NCBI GenBank assembly: GCA_036971715.1
Contig: JAVHJL010000004.1
Span: 2,108,001-2,172,000, forward strand
DNA length: 64,000 nucleotides
Source of the DNA: Arthrobotrys musiformis
Lineage: Eukaryota > Ascomycota > Orbiliomycetes > Orbiliales > Orbiliaceae
Direction of reading: 5' to 3'
This document shows, in pieces, positions 1 to 9,375 of the stretch. The notes under the pieces are model-generated. The model saw only the letters and a program-made list of their open reading frames with translations, was not told the origin of the DNA and made no database searches. How positions within the stretch are numbered: position 1 is the first letter of the stretch; each line of letters opens with the position of its first letter. The position numbers were made by a program, and so were the translations under genes.

Positions 1-1
1 C

Positions 2-928
2 ATAGATGCCCCAATCAAGAGGACTAAGGGCTCATTCCGAAAGCGCCAGACCAAGGGAGCTACTGATGCAGTCGATACCGCTGTGAAGGGCGCTACTGAT
101 GCCGCTGGGAACGTTGTGAAGGGCGCTACCGGCGCTATTACTAACGTTATCCCTGGCCACGCTCTTAATGGCGTTACCCATGGCGGATCCGGAGTTGGGG
201 GAATCATCACCGCACCAGTGGATCTCGCGGCGGGCCTTGCTACTGGAACAGTGAATGCTGCCGCTGGCCTAGCTAATGGAGCCATACATGCTGCACAGGG
301 AATAACCCACGGGGTACTTAGCCCATTCACCAATATTATCGGTGGTGGCTCTGGTGGCTCTGGTGGCTTTTTGGGCAATCTACCCATCATCGGTGGAAAC
401 AAGGGAGGTGCAGGCGGCCTACCTATCGTCGGCGACCTTGGAAACATCGTAAACATTGTACCTGGAGCCGGTGCAATCAAAGGCGCCATTCCCGGCGGCG
501 CTGTCGTTGGAAATGCTGTCAAGGCTGGTGGTGCCGGTGGCGCTGTTGGCACCGTTACAAATGTCGTCACTGACGCTGCTGGCAATTTGATCACTTTGGT
601 ACCAGGGGCCAGCACTATCACGACTACCGGTGGTCACGGTGGCTTCCTTGGTAACTTCCTAGGCGGCTTGCCCATCATTGGTGGATTCTTCGGTGGACAC
701 AACAATGGTAATCCCTTGGCCGGTATCCCAATTGTCGGCGGTCTTACCAATGGCGGTAATCCTTTGGGCAACTTGCCAGTCGTCGGCGGTCTTACCAATG
801 GCGGTAATCCTTTGGGCAACTTGCCAGTCGTCGGCGGTCTTGTCAATGGCGGTAATCCTTTGGGCAATTTGCCAGTCGTTGGCGATGTTGTCAAGGGTGT
901 TACCGGTGCCGGCAAGCCTGCTCAGTAA
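2..928 (+). CDS. Gly/Val-rich secreted-type repeat protein, 5' partial
   Basis: The frame is open from the left edge to a TAA at 926-928, giving at least 308 residues; the start and any signal peptide lie outside the window. The first visible residues contain two dibasic KR sites (around residues 6-7 and 13-14) that look like Kex2 processing sites, which suggests a secreted propeptide. The rest is low-complexity Gly, Ala, Val, Asn and Thr, with recurring GxGGxxGN and LPxxGG units. It ends in a tandem 16-residue repeat (GGNPLGNLPVVGGLxN) encoded by 48-bp DNA units. There is almost no Cys, Trp or charged residue after the dibasic sites. I do not recognise a family; a cell-wall or extracellular matrix structural protein is an inference from composition. 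Confidence 0.7.
   Translation: MDAPIKRTKGSFRKRQTKGATDAVDTAVKGATDAAGNVVKGATGAITNVIPGHALNGVTHGGSGVGGIITAPVDLAAGLATGTVNAAAGLANGAIHAAQGITHGVLSPFTNIIGGGSGGSGGFLGNLPIIGGNKGGAGGLPIVGDLGNIVNIVPGAGAIKGAIPGGAVVGNAVKAGGAGGAVGTVTNVVTDAAGNLITLVPGASTITTTGGHGGFLGNFLGGLPIIGGFFGGHNNGNPLAGIPIVGGLTNGGNPLGNLPVVGGLTNGGNPLGNLPVVGGLVNGGNPLGNLPVVGDVVKGVTGAGKPAQ
734..925 (+). repeat. 48-bp coding tandem repeat, about 4 units
   Basis: Units begin at 734, 782, 830 and 878. The first two units are identical over 48 bp, the third differs at three positions, and the fourth is degenerate. The unit encodes 16 residues, so copy-number change keeps the reading frame of the Gly-rich protein. Confidence 0.9.
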
Positions 929-1555
929 AGGGTGAGCAACTTAATAGACTCCAACAAAACTGAAACCATACTTGCAAGAGATACCAATAACAGGAAGGGT
1001 TTCGACTTCACATAATCAAAACACATACAATACCAATCACAAGAGGGGGCTCGCATGGAGGAAAACTTCTAGTTCACTTTGACTTCTTTTCTACTCTATA
1101 CATATCGGGAAGACTATATGGTCCTGTATATTACTTAATACCTTAATATAATATCTAATATTTACCTCCTAAAGAATTCTTCGGACTAAAAACCAATAAT
1201 GTAGTGACTAAAGTGTATGCAAGCCAACAAGTTGAAACGTTTGATCTCTGGCCTCGAGCTTATAGCACTATCTCGGTTATATATCAGAACATCCTTTCTT
1301 CAGAGACCCCTCGATGCTCAGTCCAAACCTTACGAAGTATCTCAAAGTCCGTTACGGCCGGTGTGACCGCGTGGTGTCTACAACACGCATACCTCGTTGC
1401 ATTTCATAGATGATCGTTTTAGGCAAGTGTGGCTTGTTTGTGGCTTGTAAGCCGCTTATAATACCGCAAGGTTCGATCTGCAAATATCTGAAATCAAGAG
1501 CTGTCAGGATTCAGCAACGAGAAATCTTTCCATCAATTACAACTATTCGAACACA
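929..1555. other. Gene-free interval (3' UTR and upstream region)
   Basis: Mostly AT-rich sequence after the Gly-rich gene, including a TTAATATAATATCTAATATT-like run near 1134-1160. I see no coding signal. The last part is presumably the promoter and leader of the gene starting at 1556. Confidence 0.5.
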
Positions 1556-2331
1556 ATGAAGAACGAAATAATGAATTTCTTTGCTAAGGGAACGAATCTC
1601 CTCCTGGACCACGGTATAACCCTTATCCAGTGGGGTGATCAAGTCCACGTCCACTGGGGCTACCCAGCCGTAATTTTCGTACGTTGATCAACAGCTTCTT
1701 TTTCTCTCTTAAAACCCAAGACCGCCTCGAATAGAGCAAAGCTAATGCGGGTAGTAAATAGGCATATGACTTTGCCGTGGAAGATTCACGTTTGGAGGAA
1801 GCCGCGAGACTCATAGAAAATTCAGATACGGGGTTTAAATCCATTAGTCCATCGCTGGGTGTGAGGGCCCAAGGCGCATTGTTAGTAAAGGGATACCGTT
1901 TTATTCACCAAGCGGATAACCAAAATTATCCCACACATCTGCATCTAGTTCCGGAATCACTGGTCCACCTATCTGTCCACCAGGCTGACCTCGTCCCTTC
2001 ACCATTCGATCCGACTCGGGAAGTACATCGACCGAGATTGCCAGAACTTTGCATCTCGCTGATTAGGTGTATGGAGGACTACCGCGAAAATTCTATGGAT
2101 AGATGGCCAGCTAAGCATTCTCTTTTAATTCTTATTGGGGCCGCTATCTTTAGGGAGCCCAATATGGGTGGGAAGATATATATTCCTGAAGAAGAGACAG
2201 AGTCTGAAGAGGATTATAAGAAAAAGCAAGACAAAGCGATACAAGAAATTGAGGCTTGGGAATTAACTAAGGACGATGAACCCTATCGGCCAAAGTTGAT
2301 CAAGTTCTTGCTTCGAAGCCCCGGTTCGTAG
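1556..2331 (+). CDS. Small fungal protein of a nucleotidyltransferase-like family (hypothetical)
   Basis: Two exons, 1556-1678 and 1762-2331, encode 230 residues. The intron (1679-1761, 83 bp, phase 0) has donor GTACGT, a GCTAATG branch-like site and acceptor TAG. The start ATG at 1556 is supported because splicing joins WGYPAVIF to AYDFAVED in frame, matching the pattern 'HWG.PA..F..DF.V.D..LE.A...L' that I associate with a widespread fungal family of NTase-like proteins of unknown role. A second conserved-looking block, LHLVPESLVHLS, follows mid-protein. The classical GG...DxD catalytic motifs are not evident, so activity is doubtful. The C-terminus is acidic and basic in turn (residues about 165-215). 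Its stop lies 24 bp from the stop of the opposing gene at 2356-3198, itself a clear NTase-fold gene. Confidence 0.7.
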
Positions 2332-2355
2332 AGGGGGCTGGAAGCTCTAATCGTT

Positions 2356-3198
2356 CTATGGAGGCTCTACAGTGGTATTAGAACCCACAGGTGCCTCATC
2401 GAGGACAATCTTCAGCAATTCCTCCGCCCGCTCATATTTGGATTCAAGTTTCCGAAGACCCTCCAAAAGTCTTTCGCGACTACTTTCTTCGAATCCTTGA
2501 AATGTAATTTTCTCTTGACTTTCGGCGAGCCACTCCAACAGAAACATGATATCATGTCGGTCGCTTTCCGCTTTGGCTTGTGACTGCGCTCGGGTCGATT
2601 CAGACATCCAGCTCCATCGCGAGAGTTTCATACACAAAAGCGTTGAAGGATGAACTATGGGAGCTTTCAAATTTTAGCACCCTTCCCTATCGCTTGCAGA
2701 GTGTCCGTCAATGAACTTACCTTGGTTTATCGTCAAGATAGGGACGGAATCGACTGCCGGCAGGCGAATAAAAGATCCCGGACCGCCCTCCAGTGTCTCT
2801 ATTGGGACAAGAACTCCGCTTTCCTAACCAAACGAATAAACTGGTTAACTAAATATCTATTTGGGGCAATTTTGCGATGGAACACAGCTTACACTGCTGC
2901 GGTATACGATTTTCGAGTTATTGGAAATGGTGAAGCGACTGCTTTTCCGACAGATGGTTTTATGATGCTGAGAGACTAGGGGCTCTATTAATATATCAAC
3001 ATCCTTTATAAATTCCGATGAGGTTAGCTAACCAGAATTTTGTTTAAGATGAGAAAGATACATATTTACATTTGTATTTCGCGGAAGTCCCAATAGGACA
3101 CATGCGGCGCCGCCGATTATAGCGTGAGCTATCCCGGCATTTTTCAAGAGTGTAGAGACTTCTGTTGCTGCCTCGACTATCTCTTTCGAAGAGGCCAT
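2356..3198 (-). CDS. Nucleotidyltransferase-superfamily protein
   Basis: Four exons on the minus strand: 3070-3198, 2893-3003, 2721-2823 and 2356-2654, giving 213 residues. The introns are 66, 69 and 66 bp (phases 0, 0, 1), with donors GTAAAT, GTAAGC and GTAAGT. Spliced, residues 28-50 read IIGGAACVLLGLP, then RNTN-DVDILIEP. This is the nucleotidyltransferase signature: a GG helix turn followed by a DxD metal-binding pair on the next strand. A later conserved block contains PGSFIRLPAV. The C-terminal third is helical and charged (residues about 140-205). In fungi such single-domain proteins are usually uncharacterised; the substrate cannot be told. The ATG at 3198 is the first in frame, and the GG motif sits at the usual distance from the start. 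It faces the gene at 1556-2331 tail to tail, so their 3' UTRs must overlap. Confidence 0.82.
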
Positions 3199-3945
3199 TT
3201 TCGTGAATACATTGTTTCTTGGGTTGCTCTATGATTTCTTAGGGGTGATTTGTATGGGCCAATTTCTGCTGGGTGTATCTGAAGGATACTTGGGACAGTG
3301 GATATGATATCACTGCGCAAAATTTCGTTGTCCCCAATTACCGCTAATTGACTCTATATCTTCCATGATTTTGTGACACGGCGCTTCTCAATAGTCTCAT
3401 CTAACTTAAGCGACGACACTTCAGCCATGTAGATACGGGTTATAAATGACCTTGTATATCGACATGGAGCTAGACGAATGAGTCCTAATCGAGGAACCCC
3501 CCTCACGATGGAAAAACTTTAAGGTTCTATTCGCAAAGGCAAAGCTGGCAGCCAAAAATGTCAAGAAAAACCTTATTCAGCCCGTCAAGACACTGGAGCC
3601 AGAAGGTTTTTTATCAAGGCAAACGCCAAAATCCAAGGTTGGGCGAGACACGCTGCCATAGAATTTGTCTTACATCGTGCAATCAGGCAGGCATTCTGAG
3701 ATAACACCACGGTTGTCGCCTCTCTGGGAGATTTTTATATCAAAAATTTTTCATCTGAGGACAGGGAGAGCATCAATGTAAAACCGCGCAGAGATAGAAA
3801 ACCGAATGCCGTAGGAAGCCACGTCGTGGAATTTGTTATATAATACTAGCCCCCGGTAGATGGCACGCCATGGTTGCCGAATTTCCTGTCATTCTTCGAT
3901 TCCTAAAAATCACCGGTAAGATAATATAATACAATAACCCCCACG
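3199..3945. other. Divergent promoter interval
   Basis: This interval separates the NTase gene (-) from the histidine-phosphatase-like gene (+). It probably holds both promoters. A short frame of about 45 codons ending near 3660 reads as Lys-rich peptide but has no ATG or splice context that I trust. Confidence 0.4.
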
Positions 3946-5466
3946 ATGAAGTGCAATCTCCTCGCCCTCGCTTTTGGGGTCAGCATCAGCGCTGCCCAGG
4001 CTGCCGAAACGATTCTCGGAGTCTACATCCTCTCTCGCCACGGTGACCGAACAGACAAATCCCACCCGCCCACCAAGCTCACCAACTTGGGTTATAGCCA
4101 AATCCTCGCCTCTGGAGAGTATTTCCGCAACCGTTATGTCTCCCCACTGGCTCCCCAGAAGATCTTTGGCATCGCCTCGGACGAAGTCGTCAACTCACAG
4201 ATCCACGTTAGCACAACGGACGACACTGTGCTGTTGAACTCCGCGCAGGCGTTCTTGCAAGGGTTATACCCGGCCGTTGGTGCAATCTCGGCTGAGGTCT
4301 TGAGGAACGGTAGTGTTGTTTCTGGTGTCAATGGTGGATATCAGTTGATTCCCATCCATACCATGGGCAATGGTGTTAATAAGGAGGATGCGACCTGGTT
4401 GCAAGGAACTTCTGGGTGCGATGCTGCAATTAAGAGCTCCAAATCCTTCTCGGACAGCAAAGAGTTCAAAGAAGCGAAGGAAGAGACCAAAGAATTTTAC
4501 CACTCTCTGGAAGGGGTTTGGAAGGATACTTTTACCTCAGAGCAGTCTGATTTTACTAACGCCTATGCCAGTAAGTTCCAAAACCTCTGATCTCATTATT
4601 TCCGTGTATATTGCTAACTCAAGTGAATTCAAGTCTATGACGTTGTAAACTACGCCTTGACTCACAACCATACCATCCCGTCGCCTGAGCTCCTTACCGA
4701 CGACGCCTTCCTCCAACTGCGTACCCTTGCCGACAAGCAGCAATGGAACCTTGCATTCAATGCTTCCGAGTCCGTCCGCGCTATTGCAGGCGCAACGTTT
4801 GCTGCAGACGCCCTATCCCATTTGGAAAACATTGTCAACTCAAAGGGTAGCGAGTCCAAGATTGGCGTTCAATTCAACGCATATGGCACCTTCCTCTCAT
4901 TCTTCGGATTGGCCCAACTTCCGGCTGCCAACGCTGATTTCTACGGGCTTCCCGACTATGGATCCTCCATGGCTTTTGAACTCTTTACCAATGAGCCTGT
5001 TGGATCTTTCCCAGATGCAAAAGATATCAACGTCCGATTCCTTTTCCACAACGGCTCCACTGCCAACGGTGGCGATTTGACAGCTTACCCATTGTTTGGA
5101 CAGGAGGAGACCGAATTAAGCTGGGAGACCTTCGCAAAGGAAATGCGAAGTTTCTCAATCACCACTACAGAGCAGTGGTGCCGCACCTGTGGGAACAAAG
5201 GTGGCGTATGTGCTACCGGTTCCGATGACTCCCATCCACTCGTTCAGACCACACACCACGGCCTCAGCACTCCAGTTGCAGGAGCTATTGGAGCCTTGGT
5301 TACTATGGTCGTGATCCTTGTCGCTCAAGGCCTTATCATCTCCCTTGGAAAGCTCACTGTTGTTAGGAAGAAGGATACCAAGGGCAAGAAGCCCGAGAGC
5401 TTGAGCTCCGTGGAGCCGGTCAAGGATGAGGTATTTGACAGCTCACCCAGACAATGGCTATTGTAA
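3946..5466 (+). CDS. Histidine phosphatase (clan 2)-like membrane protein
   Basis: Exons 3946-4570 and 4634-5466 encode 485 residues; the 63-bp intron has donor GTAAGT and a TGCTAAC branch site. A signal peptide covers residues 1-20 (MKCNLLALAF...AAQA). The catalytic N-terminal motif is RHGDR at 31-35, as in histidine acid phosphatases and phytases, although the usual following Pro is absent. A single hydrophobic helix at about 422-446 is followed by a basic stop-transfer (KLTVVRKK) and a roughly 40-residue cytoplasmic tail, so the enzyme domain should be extracytosolic and membrane-anchored. The second catalytic motif (HD or HAE) expected near the end of the domain appears as FNAYGTFLSFFG, without His or Asp. 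Hydrolase activity is therefore uncertain; the fold assignment is firmer than the function. Confidence 0.82.
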
Positions 5467-6514
5467 ATGCGCTCCCCGCATATATACGCATATACCTCCC
5501 CATTTCTCTACTATATGATAATGACTAGTTAGACCGCATGTACAATAATAAAAAGTTATGTAATCCCCATATGCATCCTACCAAAGCTTGCCTCTCGTCT
5601 CCACTATTTGTGCAACTCTTTTCGCAGTGTTGTAAAAAGATGTGTTGGTGTAACCGTCGTATCCGCCCTGCCGAATCGAGCAAGCGGCCAGATCGGGCGC
5701 TATCCAGAACGGTGGCAACAGTAGCATCTCTTGAAGCTGTCGGCCGCCTTCCAGTGAAACGGTATCGAATCGCCCACGGGGTTGGCCTTTTTTCTCCACC
5801 AGGCCGCAGATGTGACGCAAAACCTTCAATTTTTTTCTCTCGCGCATATCAAGGAACGATACCATGCACAGACCATGGACAGGCAATGCAATCTAAAGTT
5901 TGGTACCCGCGTGGTATCTCGCTAGGCCACGCAATATACAACATTGACTTTTCTTCGCCATAGAAAGTTTGGTCGGTTTGAGAGGCTTGTTGTCTAAGAC
6001 TCTATAATTCACAGCCGGGCATCGTGTATACCGAGGTATCCGGAGTGGCCAAATAAGTTTTTTTCGCTTTGCCAACGGCCGGCCGAAGTGACCAAATGTC
6101 TTGTCTGACTAGTACTAAGCTAGTGTCTTGTGTGCGCTGCTGAAAACAAGAAAAAATTCATCCGTACGACGGCTCTGATATATAATGTGCCTCGGATGGC
6201 CCGGCTTGTTTTGTGGAAGTTCCTGTATCCTGCTTCTGGTCGTCTGTCCCAGTCGTTTAACGACAGGCGACCGGAAGAGCAGCGATGGCTACTTGACCTT
6301 CTATTCCTTTATCACCTCTCCTCGTTTTTATTATTTTTTAGTTTTTTGGAATTTTTTTGCCCTTGGAGCTTGAAGGCATTGGAAGTTGGAACCCAGCACA
6401 TTCTGATATCACATTTGGTGTTGATTGCGACAGGTTGCATTTTGAGCCCTCAACACACAAAAGAATACCTCGGTCTCGTATTGTTCGAGTCGTGCGACCA
6501 AAGGAACAAATAAG
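5467..6514. other. Gene-free interval upstream of PEX11
   Basis: This holds the 3' UTR of the phosphatase-like gene and the upstream region of the PEX11 gene. Several short ATG frames occur at 6130-6513, close enough to lie in the leader. I see no protein-like ORF or repeat of note. Confidence 0.45.
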
Positions 6515-7680
6515 ATGGACCAACAGACGCCCCCAAGAACGCCAGTGTTGGGAAGTAGCACGCCAGATAGTGAAATAAAGAAACACCAAGATACCCTTGT
6601 CAGAAATGGGTTGGGTATAACTGGCTGCATTCCTGCGACGTCGACGTCAACCCTGGAACTGTCGACATGCATAAAGACTACCGTCAATTCCGAGGCAGCA
6701 GCGATGGCCGTGGCAGGCCAACTGATCTTTCCAAAGGCTGTTCTGTACGGAAGGACGGTAAGCAGGGTCATCAAGCTCCTCCAAAGCGCAAGTACGTACA
6801 AACCAGTAGATTTACATCTCATCTGAAGTATACATTCTAAAACAACTATTGGTTTAATCTAGATGGTCTGGACAAGATTATTCGCACAATTCAATACACC
6901 TCCCGCCTAATCTCACACGTCATGCTCTTAAAAGACCTACACACCCCCACTACATCAACCGCAGCAGCCGGCATCCGCCGTCAGTTCGGACTGACACGCC
7001 GTCTTCTGCGTTGTTTCAACAACCTCGGCCAGATAAACGCCACAATAAACCTCATCCGCGAAAGCAGACAGAGGATAAGTAACGATTTTACAGGGTATAT
7101 ATTGGATTTAATAGAAGGACTGGGATACACTGGATTTGGTATTGCCGATTCTTTGGGGTACCTGCCTGATGCTGGGATCATGGGGATTCCGTACAAGGCG
7201 GTGGTGGATAAACTAGCATTTCACTTTTGGCTATATGCTTTAGTGGCGTCGATAGTTGGAAACGTGGTGAAGGTTATCAGGTTCCGACAAAGATTGGGGA
7301 AATACAGGACAATATTCCCGACTGTGGCACAGGCTGCGATCGAATCTACGAGCCACCAAGTCGAGTCAACGAAGGAAACTTCGAAAGAAAACTCACAACC
7401 GCTGCAAGTAATGCAGGAGCTGCCACCGACACCGCCAGACTCGCCAATACCTGTCACACAAGTATCAGTTAACGATGCCGCCCTTTCCGTGGTTAAGAGT
7501 TTGGAGGAGCAGCAATTTAATACCGGGCTCAACGTTGTTGGGGGTACGGCGGATATTATTTTCCCACTCGCTGCTTTGAAATTTAGTGGGTTCAGCTCTC
7601 TCAGCGATGGTGTTATGGGATTTGCGGGGTGTATTAGCAGTGCAGTTGGCATGAGAAAGGCTTGGAGGGCGACTGCATAG
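6515..7680 (+). CDS. PEX11: Peroxisomal biogenesis factor 11 homologue
   Basis: Exons 6515-6791 and 6863-7680 encode 364 residues; the 71-bp intron (phase 1, donor GTACGT, acceptor CTAG) splits an Asn codon. After a non-conserved N-terminal 65 residues, the spliced sequence around residues 92-105 (NGLDKIIRTIQYTSRLIS) is the typical PEX11 start (G.DK..R..QY.sr). It is followed by a basic amphipathic region (RRQFGLTRRLLRCFNNLGQ), which in PEX11 proteins binds and bends the peroxisomal membrane. Membrane-associated helices lie near 210-230 and in the last 50 residues (LNVVGGTADIIFPLAAL...). A Pro/Thr-rich linker of about 70 residues separates them. The family elongates and divides peroxisomes. 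Which fungal PEX11 paralogue this is cannot be decided; its length exceeds that of the yeast protein. Confidence 0.85.
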
Positions 7681-8035
7681 ATTTCATTTTTTTGGTTGTT
7701 TCTATGTAATCGCAGTACATACAAGATCGCACTTGAAAACGGCATTTTTAAGCCTGCTTGTCATTTGAGTTAGAAACATGTTGACATTCTGGTATACCTA
7801 TTGCCCTCCACGCCATGATATCCATCTAGCCTTTCAACCTAATTGTCAGAAGCGAAAATCTAACGAAAGTTTTAAAAAAAACAAAACAATAATAATAATA
7901 AATTCAAATAGCCTCCGATGTTAAATTTTTGAGCCTGCAATACAAAACATTCCATTACCAGAGCGAATCTCTATCTCGTCAGACCCACGCAATGCCCGTC
8001 CCAAATCTTTTAAAATATAACTTAGAACACCTTTT
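7681..8035. other. Convergent intergenic region
   Basis: AT-rich 3' UTRs of PEX11 (+) and the Myb/SANT-like gene (-) meet here. There is a short AAT/AAC microsatellite-like stretch near 7871-7900. I see nothing else. Confidence 0.4.
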
Positions 8036-8945
8036 TCAAACGTTGAGCGTCTTCAAGAGCTTTGCAACAGCCCCCTTGTTGATGTCGCTATCGGAGAGTT
8101 GCTTGTATCTCCAAGCAATCGCCGCGTTTTTCTCATTCCCTTCAATGTCCTTCACGGCTTGTCTAAAGTGCTTCATCTAGAAATTATGTTATAACGTTAG
8201 CCACCCTGTGTAGGCTTTTTCTTTAAATATATATAAGCCATGGTCACTCTTTGTGCGGTCTGGGTACGAGACCAATATATATGTTGATTTGTAAACTTAG
8301 TTATGGGATCCCACTTACTTGTTCCTCGCTCAACTCCACTTCTCCATGTTTAAGATGCTGGAACCATCTCATCTTCAAAGCGCTTAGGCTCCTTTGTGAA
8401 TCTGGAAACGCTTCTTGGAAGTCTTTATACGTCTCCTTCCATGGGACCACAGCCTCAACATTGTTTTTTGTATATTTTTTGATGGCATCAACCAGGACTT
8501 TGTCAATTTCCGGAGTCCAGTTCTCACCCTGTCCCTTGTCTTTCTTGCGGCCGCTTCCAACCCCCTTCCCAGTCTTGGCCTCGCCGTCTTCTGGAGTGTC
8601 TTCCTTTTTTCCTTGAGTGCTGCTTTGATTTTCCTTATTTTCTTTACCATCAGATCTCTTTCGTTTCTTGGATGGAGGTTCTTTGGACTTTTCAGATGAT
8701 TTCTTGGGTCCACCAGATCCCTTTCCCCCTTTCCCCTTTGGTTTATTTGAACCCCTAGCAGATTTTTGGGCGGCTGGAGTAGCTGCGTTTTCATCTTCTT
8801 GGGTGGGGTCGGAGGCCTCCGGTTGTTCTTCGTCCACATTCTTTTCGTCGTCTTCTTCTTCTTCTTTAATATTTGGCTGGGCTTCTAGCTCCTTTTCGTT
8901 ATGGTCTTGTGGAACTGGATCCATAGTATCCATGTCGTCTTGCAT
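8036..8945 (-). CDS. Nuclear protein with a Myb/SANT-like domain
   Basis: Exons 8319-8945 and 8036-8176 encode 255 residues. The 142-bp intron (phase 0) has donor GTAAGT and acceptor CTAG. The N-terminal 135 residues are disordered: an acidic Glu/Asp stretch, then Lys/Ser/Gly-rich sequence containing an SKKRKRS nuclear-localisation-like motif. Residues about 142-200 begin NWTPEIDKVLVDAIKKY and end ALKMRWFQHLKHG, with spaced Trp residues typical of a Myb/SANT or MADF three-helix domain. Exon 2 adds a second helical unit with a conserved Trp (NAAIAWRYKQLSDSD), which may be a further helix of the domain. A DNA- or histone-binding nuclear role is inferred from this layout. No specific orthologue is recognised. 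Confidence 0.75.
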
Positions 8946-9375
8946 TTTGTGATATACCGATTTAAATAGTATTTGAAAACTGCGTTAAAATATTTGCAAG
9001 TATTTTTAGTAGACGGTGTTTGAGACTGGTATTATTGGACCTCGAGAAGAGTATAGTATTGAAGTTAATGATATTGCAAGGTGTAGGAGGTATCTTCATA
9101 GCGCCAGCCTGGAGTACTATTTTCTTAACCATTTCGAAGGTATTGGGAATGCAACGGGATCCTTCTCTACATGTATATGGGAATCAAGAAGTTTCGAGAA
9201 ATATCAAAATACATCGGTATCGGTATCCTATATTCATCACAATATGCATCCCAGAAAAATGCTAAACAGGTACGCCAAACGCAATCATGTATGCACACCC
9301 ACTCAAAGTGAGCTACCAAATGAAGAATCATAATTCCCAGCGAATAACAAGCAGAACAAGACAGAATAAAAAAGA
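8946..9375. other. Short intergenic region
   Basis: This separates two minus-strand genes: it is the promoter of the Myb/SANT-like gene and the 3' UTR of the coiled-coil gene. I see no further features. Confidence 0.4.

Noticed and set aside
3523..3660. Lys-rich open frame of about 45 codons
   Set aside because: No ATG in a suitable position and no convincing donor or acceptor; it might be a relic but this cannot be shown.
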